Source: Saccharomycodes ludwigii (taxonomy: Eukaryota; Ascomycota; Saccharomycetes; Saccharomycodales; Saccharomycodaceae). Taken from it: DNA of 64,000 nucleotides. How positions within the stretch are numbered: position 1 is the stretch's first letter; every line of letters starts with the position of its first letter. The position numbers were made by a program, and so were the translations under genes. Shown here one piece after another: positions 43,093 to 53,338 of this stretch. The stretch spans positions 799,501 to 863,500 of the forward strand of contig NC_060205.1 of NCBI RefSeq assembly GCF_020623625.1, read 5' to 3'. The notes below the pieces were generated by a model. It was not told the origin of the DNA and made no database searches. It was given only the letters and a program-made list of their open reading frames with translations.

Positions 43093-43222
43093 TTATATAT
43101 ATATATTTCTTATCATTTCATTAAAGTAGTCATTATATACGTATATACATATATATATATAATATTTATTTCCAAAGCTATACCAAAAAAAAAGGGGGAA
43201 ACTAATCAATTAGAGTCCTCAA

Positions 43223-43966
43223 TTATTTCTTACCTTGGTTAGCAACGGCAGCGGCACCAGCAGCAGCAGCTTCTGGGTCCAAGTAGTAAGATGGTTTAGT
43301 TGGTTTCAATTGGTTGTCTAATTCGTAGACCAATGGAATACCAGTTGGAATGTTCAACTTGGCAATGTCAGCATCACTGATACCGTCCAAATATTTAACC
43401 AAAGCTCTCAAAGAGTTACCATGGGCAGCAATCATAACAGTCTTACCGCTCAATAATTCAGCGGCAATCTCGTCTTGCCAGTATGGCAACATTCTGTCAA
43501 TAACCAAAGCTAAAGATTCAGTTTGTGGCAAGACATTTGGATCAACGTCACCGTATCTGGCATCACCGGCTTGAGAGAATTCAGAATCAGCTTCAATTGG
43601 TGGTGGTGGAACGTCAAAAGATCTTCTCCAGGTGGTAAATTTCTCTTCACCGTATTTGGCTAAAGTGGCAGCCTTGTCCTTACCTTGTAAAGCACCGTAG
43701 TGTCTTTCGTTCAATCTCCAAGATCTCTTAACTGGGATCCATAATCTATCAGTTTGAGCCAAAGCAATGTTAGCAGTGTTGATAGCTCTAGATAACTTAG
43801 AAGTAAACAAGATATCTGGGTGGACGTTCTTTTCTTTCAACAATTCACCAGCTCTCTTGGCTTCTTGTTCACCCTTGGCACTCAATTTAACATCAACCCA
43901 ACCGGTAAACAAGTTCTTTTCATTCCATTCACTTTGACCGTGTCTAACTAAAATTAACTTTGGCAT
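43223..43966 (-). CDS. GPM1: Phosphoglycerate mutase (cofactor-dependent)
   Basis: Glycolytic enzyme: 3-phosphoglycerate to 2-phosphoglycerate through a phospho-His intermediate. The active-site motif [10 protein letters not shown] (residues 6-15) has the phosphorylated His at 9; the second catalytic His is in [25 protein letters not shown] is the substrate loop. Length 247 equals S. cerevisiae Gpm1, including the Ala-rich C-terminal tail. Codon bias is strong, like enolase. Convergent with GYP6; followed by NNR2 as in YKL152C-YKL151C. Confidence 0.99.
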   Translation of the reverse strand: MPKLILVRHGQSEWNEKNLFTGWVDVKLSAKGEQEAKRAGELLKEKNVHPDILFTSKLSRAINTANIALAQTDRLWIPVKRSWRLNERHYGALQGKDKAATLAKYGEEKFTTWRRSFDVPPPPIEADSEFSQAGDARYGDVDPNVLPQTESLALVIDRMLPYWQDEIAAELLSGKTVMIAAHGNSLRALVKYLDGISDADIAKLNIPTGIPLVYELDNQLKPTKPSYYLDPEAAAAGAAAVANQGKK

Positions 43967-44772
43967 TTTTACTATTTTATATTTTTGATTTTTTGTTTGT
44001 GTTTGTTTTGATTTATAAGATTTTATTATATTAAAAAAAATTAATTATTACAACTAATAGAAAAGTAAGAAATGAACAAACAATTAAATTACATTGTATA
44101 AACCAAGATGATTATGAAAAATAAAAATAAGAAAGGACCTTCTTTTATATACCAAAAAAAAAAAAAAAAAAATGTATATAAAAATAATATGAAATAGAAA
44201 GAGTTAAACAAACAAGAATGGAATATATATTTAGTTGAGTGGTTTTTGTCTTTCTTTCTATGCCTTTTTTTTTTTTTTTCAAGTTAAAAAAAATGAAATT
44301 ACTGCAAGTTAGAAGCCAAAATGGAAGAAATAAAACACACACGCAAAAGCAAATATGAAAATAGCTGATGGTCAAAAATCTTAAAGTATGCAATTTCAAT
44401 TCCCAAAAAAAATTGTGTGACATTTTTTTTTTTTGTTCTTTACGTTTATAATTTTGGAATCATCAAATCTATTACAAAAAAGTTGTGTGCAGCTTTTCTA
44501 CGCAATTAGTGGAATCTGTATTGAAAGCAACCTCTAAACCAATTTTCCAAATAAACTTCCTATAAACAAATTAAAACAGAATTCGTTAAAAGTTTACTGG
44601 ATGTTTGGCCAGCTGCTACTAATTTAACAATTAGTCTCGTTGATATCAAATCAGCTTTCCCTTATTTATTCTTTCCACTTCTCACCACCCCCCATAATGA
44701 AATATATATATATATATATAAAAACATAAAGGGGTATAATTATAACATATACATACATACATATTAAATATC
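43967..44772. promoter_or_regulatory. GPM1 upstream region
   Basis: 806 bp upstream of GPM1 and 3' of NNR2. It contains the TATA box listed separately, T/A-tracts (about 44153-44171 and 44264-44279), a GGAAG word at 44323-44327 (CTTCC for the GPM1 strand, a Gcr1 core), a CTTCC at 44556-44560, a CACCACCCCCCA block (about 44683-44694) and an AT run (about 44701-44720). A clear Rap1 site was not found. No gene seen. Confidence 0.5.
44143..44151 (-). promoter_or_regulatory. TATA box of GPM1
   Basis: TATATAAAA on the minus strand, about 180 bp upstream of the GPM1 ATG. This is the same spacing as the enolase TATA box. Confidence 0.6.
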
Positions 44773-45765
44773 TTAAAACATCTCATTATAAACTCTCCCT
44801 ACGTTGTCATTCAAATCCGTCGTTTGCATTGATCTACCATGTTCTTTGTAGGCTAGTTTTGAGCAATTTCTAACAACAGTACTGGCTACATAACAAGCTA
44901 GTAATCTATATTCATTATGATCTTTTAACAACTTGCCATCATTTTCATCATCTGCTTCAACTTTTATAGAGCTGTTATTTTCAATTACATTACACCAAGA
45001 TAATAATGTGGCCAAGACCCCTGTCAGTGTATCACCTTGACCACCGACTCTTTTCCAACTACCAGATTCATTATTGTGTAGTTCTGTAGTAGTGCCATCT
45101 TTGTGCAATAGTTTAATTCTATCAGTTTCCCCCTTTTCTAAAATTACCAAGTTGGAGAATTTTTTGTAAAGATCAGGATAGGTGGATAATAGTCTCTTCA
45201 ATTCGATGATGTTTGGCGTTAGAATTGTATTTTTACTTGAGTCATTCGATGACAATTTTGCACATAGTCGATCTCTGTATTCCAAATCGTTAGACAACAA
45301 GTACAATGCATCTGCGTCTAAAATCAACGGAATCATGTGATCAATACAATACTCGATAATTTCCACTACATTTCTATACATATTATCAAGTGTATTATCG
45401 GGAGTGTTGTCACGCCTTCCTAGTCCTGGACCTACTACTACACATTGCATTCTCTTGATTAATTGAATATTTTTATCGTTTTCTTTATAATTCAAATATG
45501 GATGTACCATTAGATTGGGAGTATATCCCTTAATAACTTGTGCTGCATTGTATTCGCATAGGACATGTGTTAAATCACAGCCAAATAAAGCGGCTGCATG
45601 TGCTGAGAAGTATGGAGCACCTGTGTAGTCTAGACACCCTCCAACAACACATACCTTTCCCAATTGACCTTTGTAATAGTGAGGTTTCAATGGTGGAATA
45701 ATTGTTTTTTTGGCTAATTTTATTAGCTGTAAATGGGATAATGAGGATAGAGGTTTACCAGACAT
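44773..45765 (-). CDS. NNR2: ATP-dependent NAD(P)H-hydrate dehydratase
   Basis: Metabolite-repair enzyme that converts S-NAD(P)H hydrate back to NAD(P)H using ATP, paired with the epimerase Nnr1. It has a YjeF C-terminal, ribokinase-like fold: VCVVGGCLDYTGAPYFSA near the N-terminus, VVVGPGLGR, ILDADALYLL, LTPNIIELKRL and the catalytic GGQGDTLTG. The start chosen is the Met at 45763-45765 (MSGKPLSS), giving 330 residues against 337 in S. cerevisiae. An in-frame ATG 44 codons upstream (45897) would add a Phe/Leu/Ser-rich leader translated from an AAGAG-type simple repeat, so I consider it artefactual. Synteny: YKL151C. Confidence 0.95.
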   Translation of the reverse strand: MSGKPLSSLSHLQLIKLAKKTIIPPLKPHYYKGQLGKVCVVGGCLDYTGAPYFSAHAAALFGCDLTHVLCEYNAAQVIKGYTPNLMVHPYLNYKENDKNIQLIKRMQCVVVGPGLGRRDNTPDNTLDNMYRNVVEIIEYCIDHMIPLILDADALYLLSNDLEYRDRLCAKLSSNDSSKNTILTPNIIELKRLLSTYPDLYKKFSNLVILEKGETDRIKLLHKDGTTTELHNNESGSWKRVGGQGDTLTGVLATLLSWCNVIENNSSIKVEADDENDGKLLKDHNEYRLLACYVASTVVRNCSKLAYKEHGRSMQTTDLNDNVGRVYNEMF

Positions 45766-45830
45766 TTGTTTTTTTTTTTTCTTTTTTCCTTGTTTTAGAG
45801 TTTTTAGTTGTAAATTAGTTATAATAAAAG

Positions 45831-45883
45831 AGAAGAGAAGAGAAGAGAAGAGAAGAAAAGAAAAGAAAAGAAAAGAAAAGAAA
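45831..45883. repeat. AGAAG then AAAAG pentanucleotide microsatellite
   Basis: About five AGAAG units pass into about five AAAAG units, suggesting expansion followed by a base change that spread through the array. Confidence 0.9.
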
Positions 45884-46107
45884 ACGCAAGTTTTCATTGA
45901 TGTTAGTAATTGTTGCTTTATACAGCCATTGAACTAAATAAAGGGTGAGAATATGATGGCAAGGTAAGGATTTCCCCTGATATTTATACATGGCTATTAT
46001 AACCCTAAAACAGGGCATTATATTTATTTATTTTTAATTTAATTTAATTTATTTTTCATTCATCTGTCTTTAATTTTATTGGTGCACTTTCATAGCACTG
46101 AATTCTG

Positions 46108-46112
46108 ATTGG
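46108..46112 (-). promoter_or_regulatory. CCAAT box, candidate Hap2/3/4/5 site
   Basis: The minus strand reads AGCCAATCAG, a good CCAAT-binding-complex match. It lies about 590 bp from MCR1 and 345 bp from NNR2. Respiratory control would suit the mitochondrial MCR1. Confidence 0.4.
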
Positions 46113-46699
46113 CTGTGTACGAATAACCATCTGCATATTTTTTTTTTTTAATAAATATTATTCCCCTTTGCACATTACGTAGAAAATAAACAACTATTAT
46201 AATAAATTATTCAAAATAAAGGAAAAAAGGTGGTAATAATAATCTTTATTGGCATTGTTGTTCTAAACTAACTTTTCTATCTCCCTATTGCTAAATCTAC
46301 ATGATTAAATTATTATTATTATAACTATCCTTTAATACTAAATCTGGTGGGAAGATCTCGATTCTTTTTTAATCATTTTTAAAGATTTTCAATTCATTAA
46401 AAAATCCTTATTATCTCGAAAAATTGACTTTTTATTCTCCTTCTTTTTTTCTTAATGTAACATTCCTTCTTATTTTATTTTATTTTATTTTGTCTTATTT
46501 TCTTTTACGTTGCTCTCTTCTTTTTTTCCTTTTCTTTCTGTCTCCCTATCCACTTTGATCTACCTTTTTTATCGCAACCATATATACATATGTATTTCGA
46601 TTTCTCAAATTTTTTACTCGATCATGCCCATTCTGGGGATTAAAATACTTAATGTCATTGTTATCTCATATCCATTCATCATCAACACTGACAACAAAA

Positions 46700-47602
46700 A
46701 TGTTTGCTAGAATTGCTTCCCACAAAAGAATCTTAATTCCAACTTTAGTTGCTGTTTCGGCCGCTACAGCTTTTACTCTTTATAACTCTACTTCCCGTAG
46801 TTTCCAATCTGAATCCTCAGCCAAGAAAGTTTTTATTGGTGACAATGCTTGGATTGATTTACCAATTTCTAAAATTGAATCTTTGTCTACAGATACCAAG
46901 AGATTCACATTTAAATTACCAACTCCAGATTCGGAAACTGGTTTAATTGTTGCTTCTGCAATTTTGGCCAAATATGTTACTCCAAAGGGTTCCAACGTTA
47001 TTAGACCATACACTCCAGTTAGTGATATCCATAGTAAAGGTGAGTTTCAGTTGGTTATTAAGCATTATCAAGAGGGTAAATTCACCACACATTTGTTTGG
47101 TTTGAAAGAAAATGATACTGTTTCATTTAAAGGACCAATTGTCAAATGGGAATGGAAACCAAATCAATTCAAAAGTCTTACTTTATTAGGTGGTGGTACT
47201 GGTATTACTCCATTGTATCAAATGATTCATCACATTGCAGAAAATCCAGAAGATAAAACCAAAATCAATTTAATCTATGGTAGCAAGAGTCCAGCCGATA
47301 TCTTATTGAAAAAAGAATTGGATGAAGTTGCTGCTAAATACCCAGAACAAGTTAAAATCACTTATTTCGTTGATGACAGTGCTTCTGCTACTGACTACCA
47401 AGGTAAAACCGGCTACATTACCAAAGAATTTTTACAAGAAAACATTGCTAAGCCTGCTGCTGACAACCATGTTTTCATTTGTGGTCCTCCAGGTTTCATG
47501 ACGGTCTACTCAGGTAAAAAAGTTGGTCCAACTGATCAAGGTGAAGTTACTGGTATCTTGAAAGAACTAGGTTTCACCAAGGACGAAATTTTCAAGTTCT
47601 AA
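46700..47602 (+). CDS. MCR1: Mitochondrial NADH-cytochrome b5 reductase
   Basis: FAD enzyme that transfers electrons from NADH to cytochrome b5 or ergosterol-pathway partners; in S. cerevisiae it is found in the outer membrane and the intermembrane space. The N-terminus [16 protein letters not shown] is a basic presequence followed by a hydrophobic anchor (about 11-26). FAD-binding RPYTPVS, the NADH-binding [13 protein letters not shown] and CGPPGFM are present, and it ends in the family's IFKF. Start chosen at 46700 (context ACAAAAATG) gives 300 residues, close to 302 in S. cerevisiae. An upstream in-frame ATG at 46652 would add 16 residues ahead of the presequence and is less likely. Synteny: YKL150W. 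Confidence 0.96.
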   Translation: MFARIASHKRILIPTLVAVSAATAFTLYNSTSRSFQSESSAKKVFIGDNAWIDLPISKIESLSTDTKRFTFKLPTPDSETGLIVASAILAKYVTPKGSNVIRPYTPVSDIHSKGEFQLVIKHYQEGKFTTHLFGLKENDTVSFKGPIVKWEWKPNQFKSLTLLGGGTGITPLYQMIHHIAENPEDKTKINLIYGSKSPADILLKKELDEVAAKYPEQVKITYFVDDSASATDYQGKTGYITKEFLQENIAKPAADNHVFICGPPGFMTVYSGKKVGPTDQGEVTGILKELGFTKDEIFKF

Positions 47603-47822
47603 AAAAGAAAATAAGGGATATTCACTTTTATTTTTAACTTTCCTTGATTTATAGTTAAAATTGACGTATAATTTAACAGACTTTATACTTATATGCTTAT
47701 GCATATATATATATATATATATATATATTCTTTCTTACCATCTCTTTTTCTTTTACCCCCTCTTTCTCTCTGTCTCTCATAATCTTTTTTCACAAAAAAC
47801 AGGTTTTATGTCTGTGTAATAC

Positions 47823-49253
47823 TTATTCTTCCTTTTTAAAATACCTGTCAATAAAGTAGTTGGTTTGCTGAATCCCGTCTTTATACCATGTTTCTGTACA
47901 CTCTGGGAATTTATAATCCTCCCAATCAACATCGTCGTTATTAGCATTAATATTAACGCTTTTTTTGTTGATTACGTCGCAAATAGTACGTAAATCTTGT
48001 TCAAAATCATGCGTATTTTCATTGAAATATTGTTCTTTTATTTTTTTTTTAAAATCTTCAATAATATCTTTATTTGTATAAACCTTTAATAAGTTTCCAA
48101 CAAATTCAGGATCAAAATAAAAATTGTTGTCATTTAATGAAGGATGCTGCACATCTTCAACTTCAATTTCCACCATGTCAAAACTTTCGCCCTTTCTACG
48201 TGGAAGATATTTATCCAAAGCTAGAAAATGTGTGGTTTGACATTCGTTTTTGGGTTTATCTTCATCATCAAACAATTTAATTTCGTCCTTGCTTGAACAA
48301 GATATGGCAGTATCATAACCATGTTTATATTCCGCTGTATATTTTACATGCAAATGTGCACTAAACCACCAAGTAGGTTTATACTTGCGCAAAATTATAT
48401 CATATAACGGGCTTCCCAATATATTTTGTTCCACCTCATTTTTGAAAAATGGTTTTTTTTTCAATAATCCTTGCAAATCACCTTGTCTAACAACGCACCT
48501 GGGCCAATCGTGTGATAACATAATTGATGGTGAGTTACCATCTTTAACAACACTATTATACAATGGAATTATATTTTCAAATCTTACATGATACAAGCTT
48601 TTTTTATTGCGATTCCACCACGAATTTTCATTAAATGAACTATGCTTATGTCCTCCTTCTTGTGCTTGTTCGTTGTATTCTGGTCTTTTATTGTAATAAT
48701 CATAAAGTTTGGTGATGCCACTAATTCCACCAATTTTTATTCCTTTGAACCAGATGGTTTGGGACCAACCTAAATAAACCATATTGGGTAATAAATACCC
48801 ACCGTATGGTAGTTCCATGAATTGTCTCATATTTTCGTGGTTACCACCAATAATTAATGTTGGAACTGTGACTTCATACACACCATTGAAGTATTGAGGA
48901 AAATCAGATATATGATCAATAATTGTCGAGGCGCCGCCATTGTATCTGCTAATAATATTGCCCTTATTATTATATCTGCTTTTATTGTTATAGTTTTCTT
49001 GGTTAAAATGCCTGTTTTGATGATTATTGTATCGATGTTGATTAACAGGATTCATGTACTTTGCAGGGATTGAAATGGATGAAAGGTCCTTTGATGTTCG
49101 TATTGTCTGTACATCACCCAAAATTAATAATAAATCTGGTCTCTCATTGGGTGCTAATTCTTCAATACGGTCATAAATTCTTTTCAATGAACCATGCACG
49201 CAACCATGGACAGCGACTTTTAATTTTGTAGAAATATCAGTTTGAATGGACAT
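47823..49253 (-). CDS. DBR1: Lariat RNA debranching enzyme
   Basis: 2'-5' phosphodiesterase that opens intron lariats after splicing. Metallophosphoesterase motifs appear in order: HGCVHG (16-21, with the family Cys18), LILGDVQ, IGGNHENMR, MLSHDWP and SAHLHVKY. The C-terminal DBR1 domain has THFLALDKYLPRRK and FYFDPEFVGNLL. Length 476 compares with 405 in S. cerevisiae. One insert rich in Asn, Arg and Tyr (about 70-110) lies between the first and second metal-binding parts. Convergent with MCR1, as YKL149C with YKL150W. Confidence 0.97.
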   Translation of the reverse strand: MSIQTDISTKLKVAVHGCVHGSLKRIYDRIEELAPNERPDLLLILGDVQTIRTSKDLSSISIPAKYMNPVNQHRYNNHQNRHFNQENYNNKSRYNNKGNIISRYNGGASTIIDHISDFPQYFNGVYEVTVPTLIIGGNHENMRQFMELPYGGYLLPNMVYLGWSQTIWFKGIKIGGISGITKLYDYYNKRPEYNEQAQEGGHKHSSFNENSWWNRNKKSLYHVRFENIIPLYNSVVKDGNSPSIMLSHDWPRCVVRQGDLQGLLKKKPFFKNEVEQNILGSPLYDIILRKYKPTWWFSAHLHVKYTAEYKHGYDTAISCSSKDEIKLFDDEDKPKNECQTTHFLALDKYLPRRKGESFDMVEIEVEDVQHPSLNDNNFYFDPEFVGNLLKVYTNKDIIEDFKKKIKEQYFNENTHDFEQDLRTICDVINKKSVNINANNDDVDWEDYKFPECTETWYKDGIQQTNYFIDRYFKKEE

Positions 49254-49375
49254 TATATTTGTTTATATCTATATAATATATATGTATTTTTATTTATGCA
49301 TTTCACCTATTAGTGCCAACTAGGTTTCAAGACATTTTTATTTATATAACAATGATTGAAGTGTACTAATGGTCC

Positions 49376-49588
49376 GTGATTTTATTGAACGATAAAATGA
49401 ATAGGGAAGAAGCTCATCTTTTTGATCAATTTGTTATATTTCTAGTAATAATAACTTTTGGTGCGGGTAAATTTTATTTAGAGAAAAGAAAAAAAAGAAA
49501 AAACTACTATTTTCCGTACGAATGGCATTTGTTTATATTTAAAAGAGTAAAAATAGAATATTTTATAGTCCAAATCTGTCAATTATGA
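49376..49588 (+). CDS. Doubtful small membrane-protein-like open frame
   Basis: 70 codons, with a second Met at codon 8 (MNREEAHLFDQ). A hydrophobic segment at about 18-32 (DQFVIFLVIITFGAG) is followed by a basic cluster (EKRKKRKN), as in a single-span protein with a cytosolic basic flank. I recognise no family. A Reb1-type site for DBR1 falls inside it, and A/T-rich DNA readily gives such hydrophobic/Lys-rich frames, so it may be chance. Confidence 0.2.
   Translation: MILLNDKMNREEAHLFDQFVIFLVIITFGAGKFYLEKRKKRKNYYFPYEWHLFIFKRVKIEYFIVQICQL
49464..49470 (+). promoter_or_regulatory. Reb1-type site upstream of DBR1
   Basis: CGGGTAA, the Reb1 core, about 210 bp before the DBR1 ATG. This is a typical distance for a general regulatory factor site. 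Confidence 0.45.
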
Positions 49589-49754
49589 GGTTATTATATA
49601 GTATATGAAAACAAACAATGCTAAAAGTAACAATACCTTCTTTCTAATCAATTACTTCGAACAAACAAGTTATATCTTGGCAAGCTTATATGCCTCTGAC
49701 AAATCTCTGAAAGTTCGAGTACAGTAAGAATGGAATATTAACTATAATCATCGA

Positions 49755-49896
49755 TAAGTAAATAAATAAATAAATAATATTTATATTAGATATAAATAAA
49801 TAAATACATAGATAGATAAATAGGTAGATAAATAGATAAATAAATAAATAAATAAATAGATAAATAAATAAATAAATAAATAAATAGATAGATAGA
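49755..49896. repeat. ATAA/GATA tetranucleotide array
   Basis: About 140 bp of TAAA units with GATA variants spread through it. The array lies 150 bp from the SDH1 stop. Confidence 0.9.
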
Positions 49897-50046
49897 ACAT
49901 GAATGGATAATATTCCTAAATGATATTATATTATTAGTGATAAAACAATTTTTTTAAAAGACAAAAGGAGAAAAAAAAAAAAAAAAAAGTTATCTTTTAA
50001 TTTTCATACCCCTCCCCAAGCATGCTTGTTACTCAATAAACTACAA

Positions 50047-51921
50047 TCAGTAGGATCTAACAGCTGGTGGAACAGATGGACATTCAGCTTCATCCAAGGT
50101 ATGGGTAATAACATGTCTGTAACCCAACTTAACTGGATCAGCAGTATGTTGTTGCCAAGACAAAGTATGTTTCATCCAGTTGACATCATCTCTCTTTGGA
50201 TAATCTTCTCTGGCATGTGCACCTCTACTTTCTTTACGAGCAGAAGCAGCAACAGCAGTTTGAGTGGCACAAGTCAACAAATTCTTCAATTCCAAAGTTT
50301 CAGTCAAGTCAGTATTCCAAATCAAACTACGATCCTCAGTACCAACATCAGCAAAGGTCTTATCAACGGCAGAAATGTTCTTAACACCAGCATCCAAAGT
50401 ATCTTGTGTTCTAAAAACGGAAACATCTTTTTGCATAGTTTTTTGCATATTTAATCTGATTTCAGCGGTAGAAAGTTTGCCATTAGCAGTTCTCATTTTT
50501 TCTAATAAAGTCAAAGACTCCTTACCCAAGTCAGCTGGCAAAGGTTTGTGTGGCAAACCTGGCTGTAAAGTATCAGCAATGTTGTGAGCAACACTTCTCC
50601 CAAAAACGACCAAGTCCAACAAAGAGTTGGCACCCAATCTGTTAGCACCATGAACGGAGACACATGCAGCCTCACCACATGCATACAACCCTTTGACAAC
50701 ATGATCTTTACCCTCTTCGTCAACAGACAAAGCTTCACCAGTCCACTTGGTTGGGATACCACCCATATTGTAATGAACAGTTGGGATAATTGGGATAGGT
50801 TCCTTGGTGACATCAACACCAGCGAAAATAGCTGCGGTTTCAGAAATACCTGGCAATCTTTCTTTCAAAACGGCAGCTGGTATATGTGACAATTGCAAGT
50901 AAATGTGATCTTTCTCCTTACCAACACCTCTACCTTCTCTAATTTCCATAGTGATAGCTCTGGAAACGACATCTCTACATGCCAAATCTTTAGCAACTGG
51001 CGCATATCTTTCCATGAAACGTTCACCCTTGCTATTAATCAAATAACCACCTTCACCTCTAGCACCTTCGGTAATTAAACAACCAGAGCCGTAAATACCA
51101 GATGGATGGAATTGAACAAACTCCAAATCTTGCAATGGCAAACCGGCTCTAGCAACCATGGCAAAACCATCGCCGGTACAAGTGTGTGCAGAAGTACAAG
51201 AAAAGTAAGCTCTCCCATAACCACCAGTGGCCATGATGGTCTTGTGAGCTCTAAAACGGTGAATAGTACCATCTTCTTGATTGTAGGCAATAACACCAAC
51301 AACTTCACCATTGTGTGTCAACAAATCCATAGCAAAAAATTCAATAAAGAAGTGTGTATTATGTTTACAAGCTTGACCATACAAAGTATGCAACAAGGCA
51401 TGACCGGTTCTATCGGCAACAGCACATGTTCTGTAGGCTTGACCACCCTTACCATGATCTTTGGTTTGACCACCAAAGGCCCTTTGATAAATTCTACCAC
51501 TTTGGAATCTGGAGAATGGAACACCATAATGTTCCAATTCATAAATGGAGTTTGGAGCTTCCCTAGTCATATAGTGAATAGCATCTTGATCACCTAACCA
51601 ATCAGAACCTTTAACAGTATCGTACATGTGATCTCTCCAGTTATCAGGATGAGCATTACCTAAGGCAGCATTAATACCACCTTGGGCAGCAACAGTATGC
51701 GATCTAGTTGGGAACAATTTTGTGATGCAAGCAGTCTTAAAACCAGCTTCAGCCAAACCAAAGGCAGCTCTTAAACCAGCACCACCAGCACCAACAACAA
51801 TACAATCATATTCGTGGTCAACAATGTCGTATTTGGCTGGTTCAGCTTGGGCAGCCAACAAACTTCTTTGGGTGGTAGAAAAAGTTCTTTTAATACTTCT
51901 TTTAACGATGTTTCTTAACAT
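50047..51921 (-). CDS. SDH1: Succinate dehydrogenase flavoprotein subunit
   Basis: Complex II flavoprotein: oxidises succinate to fumarate in the TCA cycle and passes electrons to Sdh2. A basic mitochondrial presequence ([20 protein letters not shown]) is followed by the FAD dinucleotide motif [15 protein letters not shown] and [16 protein letters not shown], which includes the His that binds FAD covalently. Other family blocks are [23 protein letters not shown]-like (about 265-287) and [19 protein letters not shown]. It ends PPAVRSY. Length 624 compares with 640 in S. cerevisiae. Strong codon bias. Synteny: YKL148C, with the paralogue YJL045W probably post-duplication. Confidence 0.99.
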   Translation of the reverse strand: MLRNIVKRSIKRTFSTTQRSLLAAQAEPAKYDIVDHEYDCIVVGAGGAGLRAAFGLAEAGFKTACITKLFPTRSHTVAAQGGINAALGNAHPDNWRDHMYDTVKGSDWLGDQDAIHYMTREAPNSIYELEHYGVPFSRFQSGRIYQRAFGGQTKDHGKGGQAYRTCAVADRTGHALLHTLYGQACKHNTHFFIEFFAMDLLTHNGEVVGVIAYNQEDGTIHRFRAHKTIMATGGYGRAYFSCTSAHTCTGDGFAMVARAGLPLQDLEFVQFHPSGIYGSGCLITEGARGEGGYLINSKGERFMERYAPVAKDLACRDVVSRAITMEIREGRGVGKEKDHIYLQLSHIPAAVLKERLPGISETAAIFAGVDVTKEPIPIIPTVHYNMGGIPTKWTGEALSVDEEGKDHVVKGLYACGEAACVSVHGANRLGANSLLDLVVFGRSVAHNIADTLQPGLPHKPLPADLGKESLTLLEKMRTANGKLSTAEIRLNMQKTMQKDVSVFRTQDTLDAGVKNISAVDKTFADVGTEDRSLIWNTDLTETLELKNLLTCATQTAVAASARKESRGAHAREDYPKRDDVNWMKHTLSWQQHTADPVKLGYRHVITHTLDEAECPSVPPAVRSY

Positions 51922-52428
51922 TTTATTATTATTCTTTTTTGCTTTCTTCTTCTTATTATTATTATTTAGAAAATTTTAATTAAGATTGTGTGTTGTCTAG
52001 TAATGGAAAAAAAAAAAAGAGGAAATGGAATAGGGGAAGAGATATATACCAAATTTATAGTAGCAATGGATACCTTATTTTTAGGAATTGAGATTTTGAT
52101 TTCCTTTTCTTATGGTTATTTCACCTTTTACAATCTTGGATTTTATGCTTATTTGTTCAAAGGAATATTTTTTTTACTTTTTTTTTTTTTTTAAATAAAA
52201 TAAGATGATATAAATGGAATAAAAAAAAAAAAAAAAAAAATAAAAATAAAAAAGGATAAGAGTGAATCATTAGAATAAATTATTAAAGTTGAAAATTTTT
52301 TTACTTTTTTTTTTTTTTTTTTTTTTGGTAAAAAGCATCCAAAAATAAAGAAAGGTAAAATAAAACATTTTATTTTTTTTTTATTTATTTATTTTTTTAT
52401 TTATTTATTATGGTTTGTTATTAGAGAA

Positions 52429-52442
52429 ATTGGGCAAATTGG
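52429..52442 (-). promoter_or_regulatory. Paired CCAAT boxes upstream of SDH1
   Basis: Two CCAAT words on the SDH1 strand (52429-52433 and 52438-52442), about 510-520 bp before the ATG. Hap2/3/4/5 activation of SDH genes is known in S. cerevisiae; the flanking bases are not ideal. Confidence 0.35.
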
Positions 52443-52580
52443 AACCTCGTAAAAAAAAACAAACAAAGTTTTATCGGGAAATTTCGGAGAATGTGGTTAC
52501 TTTCTACGGTGGTGTGTGAAGCGGATTAAAGCAAAGCGAGAAAGAAAAAGAAAGTGATGTCTGTATTACACGGTGAAAAA

Positions 52581-52643
52581 CTTTTTTCTTTTCTTTTCTT
52601 TTCTTTTCTTTTCTTTTCTTTTCTTTTCTTTTCTTTTCTTTTT
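52581..52643. repeat. CTTTT pentanucleotide microsatellite
   Basis: About 11 TTCTT/CTTTT units, pure pyrimidine on the plus strand, in the SDH1-AVT3 gap. Confidence 0.95.
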
Positions 52644-53338
52644 CGGAAACGAGCTCGGAGCTATTTTATTATCTTCTTCCCTTTGACCATTTCTACAAAA
52701 CAACCACTTCTGTTTAATGGATAAATGGAACAACTACTATACATGACCCTCATCATTCTTCGGAAGCTAGCGTTCCGTATAGCCTGCTTCTTCCAATATA
52801 AATATATTAATTACCATGCTTGCCACAGCCTAAAAGAATGAATAAAAGAAGAAATAAAAAAAAAAAAAAATAGACAGTTTAGTAACAACTCCGGTATACA
52901 GCTATTTCCTCTTGTCCGTAAACCCAACGGACTAAATTATACTTCGTATCAAACGATATATATATACAAACATTAATAATGAGAAAAAAAAAAATGTTGG
53001 GATGAAAATGCCATTTTATTTTGTGTTTGTACCACCAAAAATAAAATCATTTCTTTCCCTATTTCTCTCGCTCTTACTTTCTTCTTTTTGTTCTTTGCTT
53101 TTTCTCTTTCTCTTTCTCTTTCTCTTTTTTTCTTTTTCTTTTTCTTTTTTCACACGTTGTAGATCAAGCTCATTAATAAACGGACTCTTTATATTTCAAA
53201 ATTGTATTAACTATATACAGATATATAAAACAAAGAAACAAAAACTGAAATACAAAAACTGAAATACAAAAAAACAAAAACACACAAAAAAAACAGAAAA
53301 AAACAGAAAAATACTAGCTACTCTTCTACTTCATCCCA

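Larger units (their letters stand above)
45766..46699. promoter_or_regulatory. Divergent NNR2-MCR1 promoter region
   Basis: 934 bp between divergent starts. Contains the AGAAG/AAAAG repeat, a CCAAT box (listed separately), TTTAATTTAATTT-type repeats (about 46020-46055) and TTTTA pentamers (about 46471-46491). No gene supported. Confidence 0.6.
49254..50046. other. DBR1 upstream / SDH1 downstream region
   Basis: 793 bp containing a Reb1-type site, a doubtful small open frame, an ATAA/GATA tetranucleotide array and an A-tract near the SDH1 stop (about 49971-49988). Confidence 0.6.
51922..53338. promoter_or_regulatory. Long divergent SDH1-AVT3 promoter region
   Basis: 1417 bp, the longest gap in the window. 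It contains T- and A-tracts (about 52173-52192, 52222-52240 and 52307-52326), two close CCAAT boxes and a CTTTT array (both listed separately), another CCAAT at 52793-52797, a CTCTTT-rich stretch (about 53100-53150), and a 14-bp direct repeat (ACAAAAACTGAAAT, two copies at about 53238-53265) in the AVT3 leader. The short open frames are low-complexity. Confidence 0.6.

Noticed and set aside
46652-46699. Upstream in-frame ATG of MCR1
   Set aside because: It would place 16 Ser/Thr/His residues ahead of the typical presequence. The ATG at 46700 has better context and matches the family length.
49648-49720. GTTCGAA- and GTTCGAG-like words that could be tRNA B boxes
   Set aside because: The terminal C of the B box is missing in both, and no A box or foldable cloverleaf surrounds them.
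52640-52660. TTTCGGAAA next to the CTTTT array, resembling half of CDEIII on the minus strand
   Set aside because: Only the CCGAAA-NNN-AAAA half matches; the TGTTTTTG half is absent and no CDEI lies at a workable distance.
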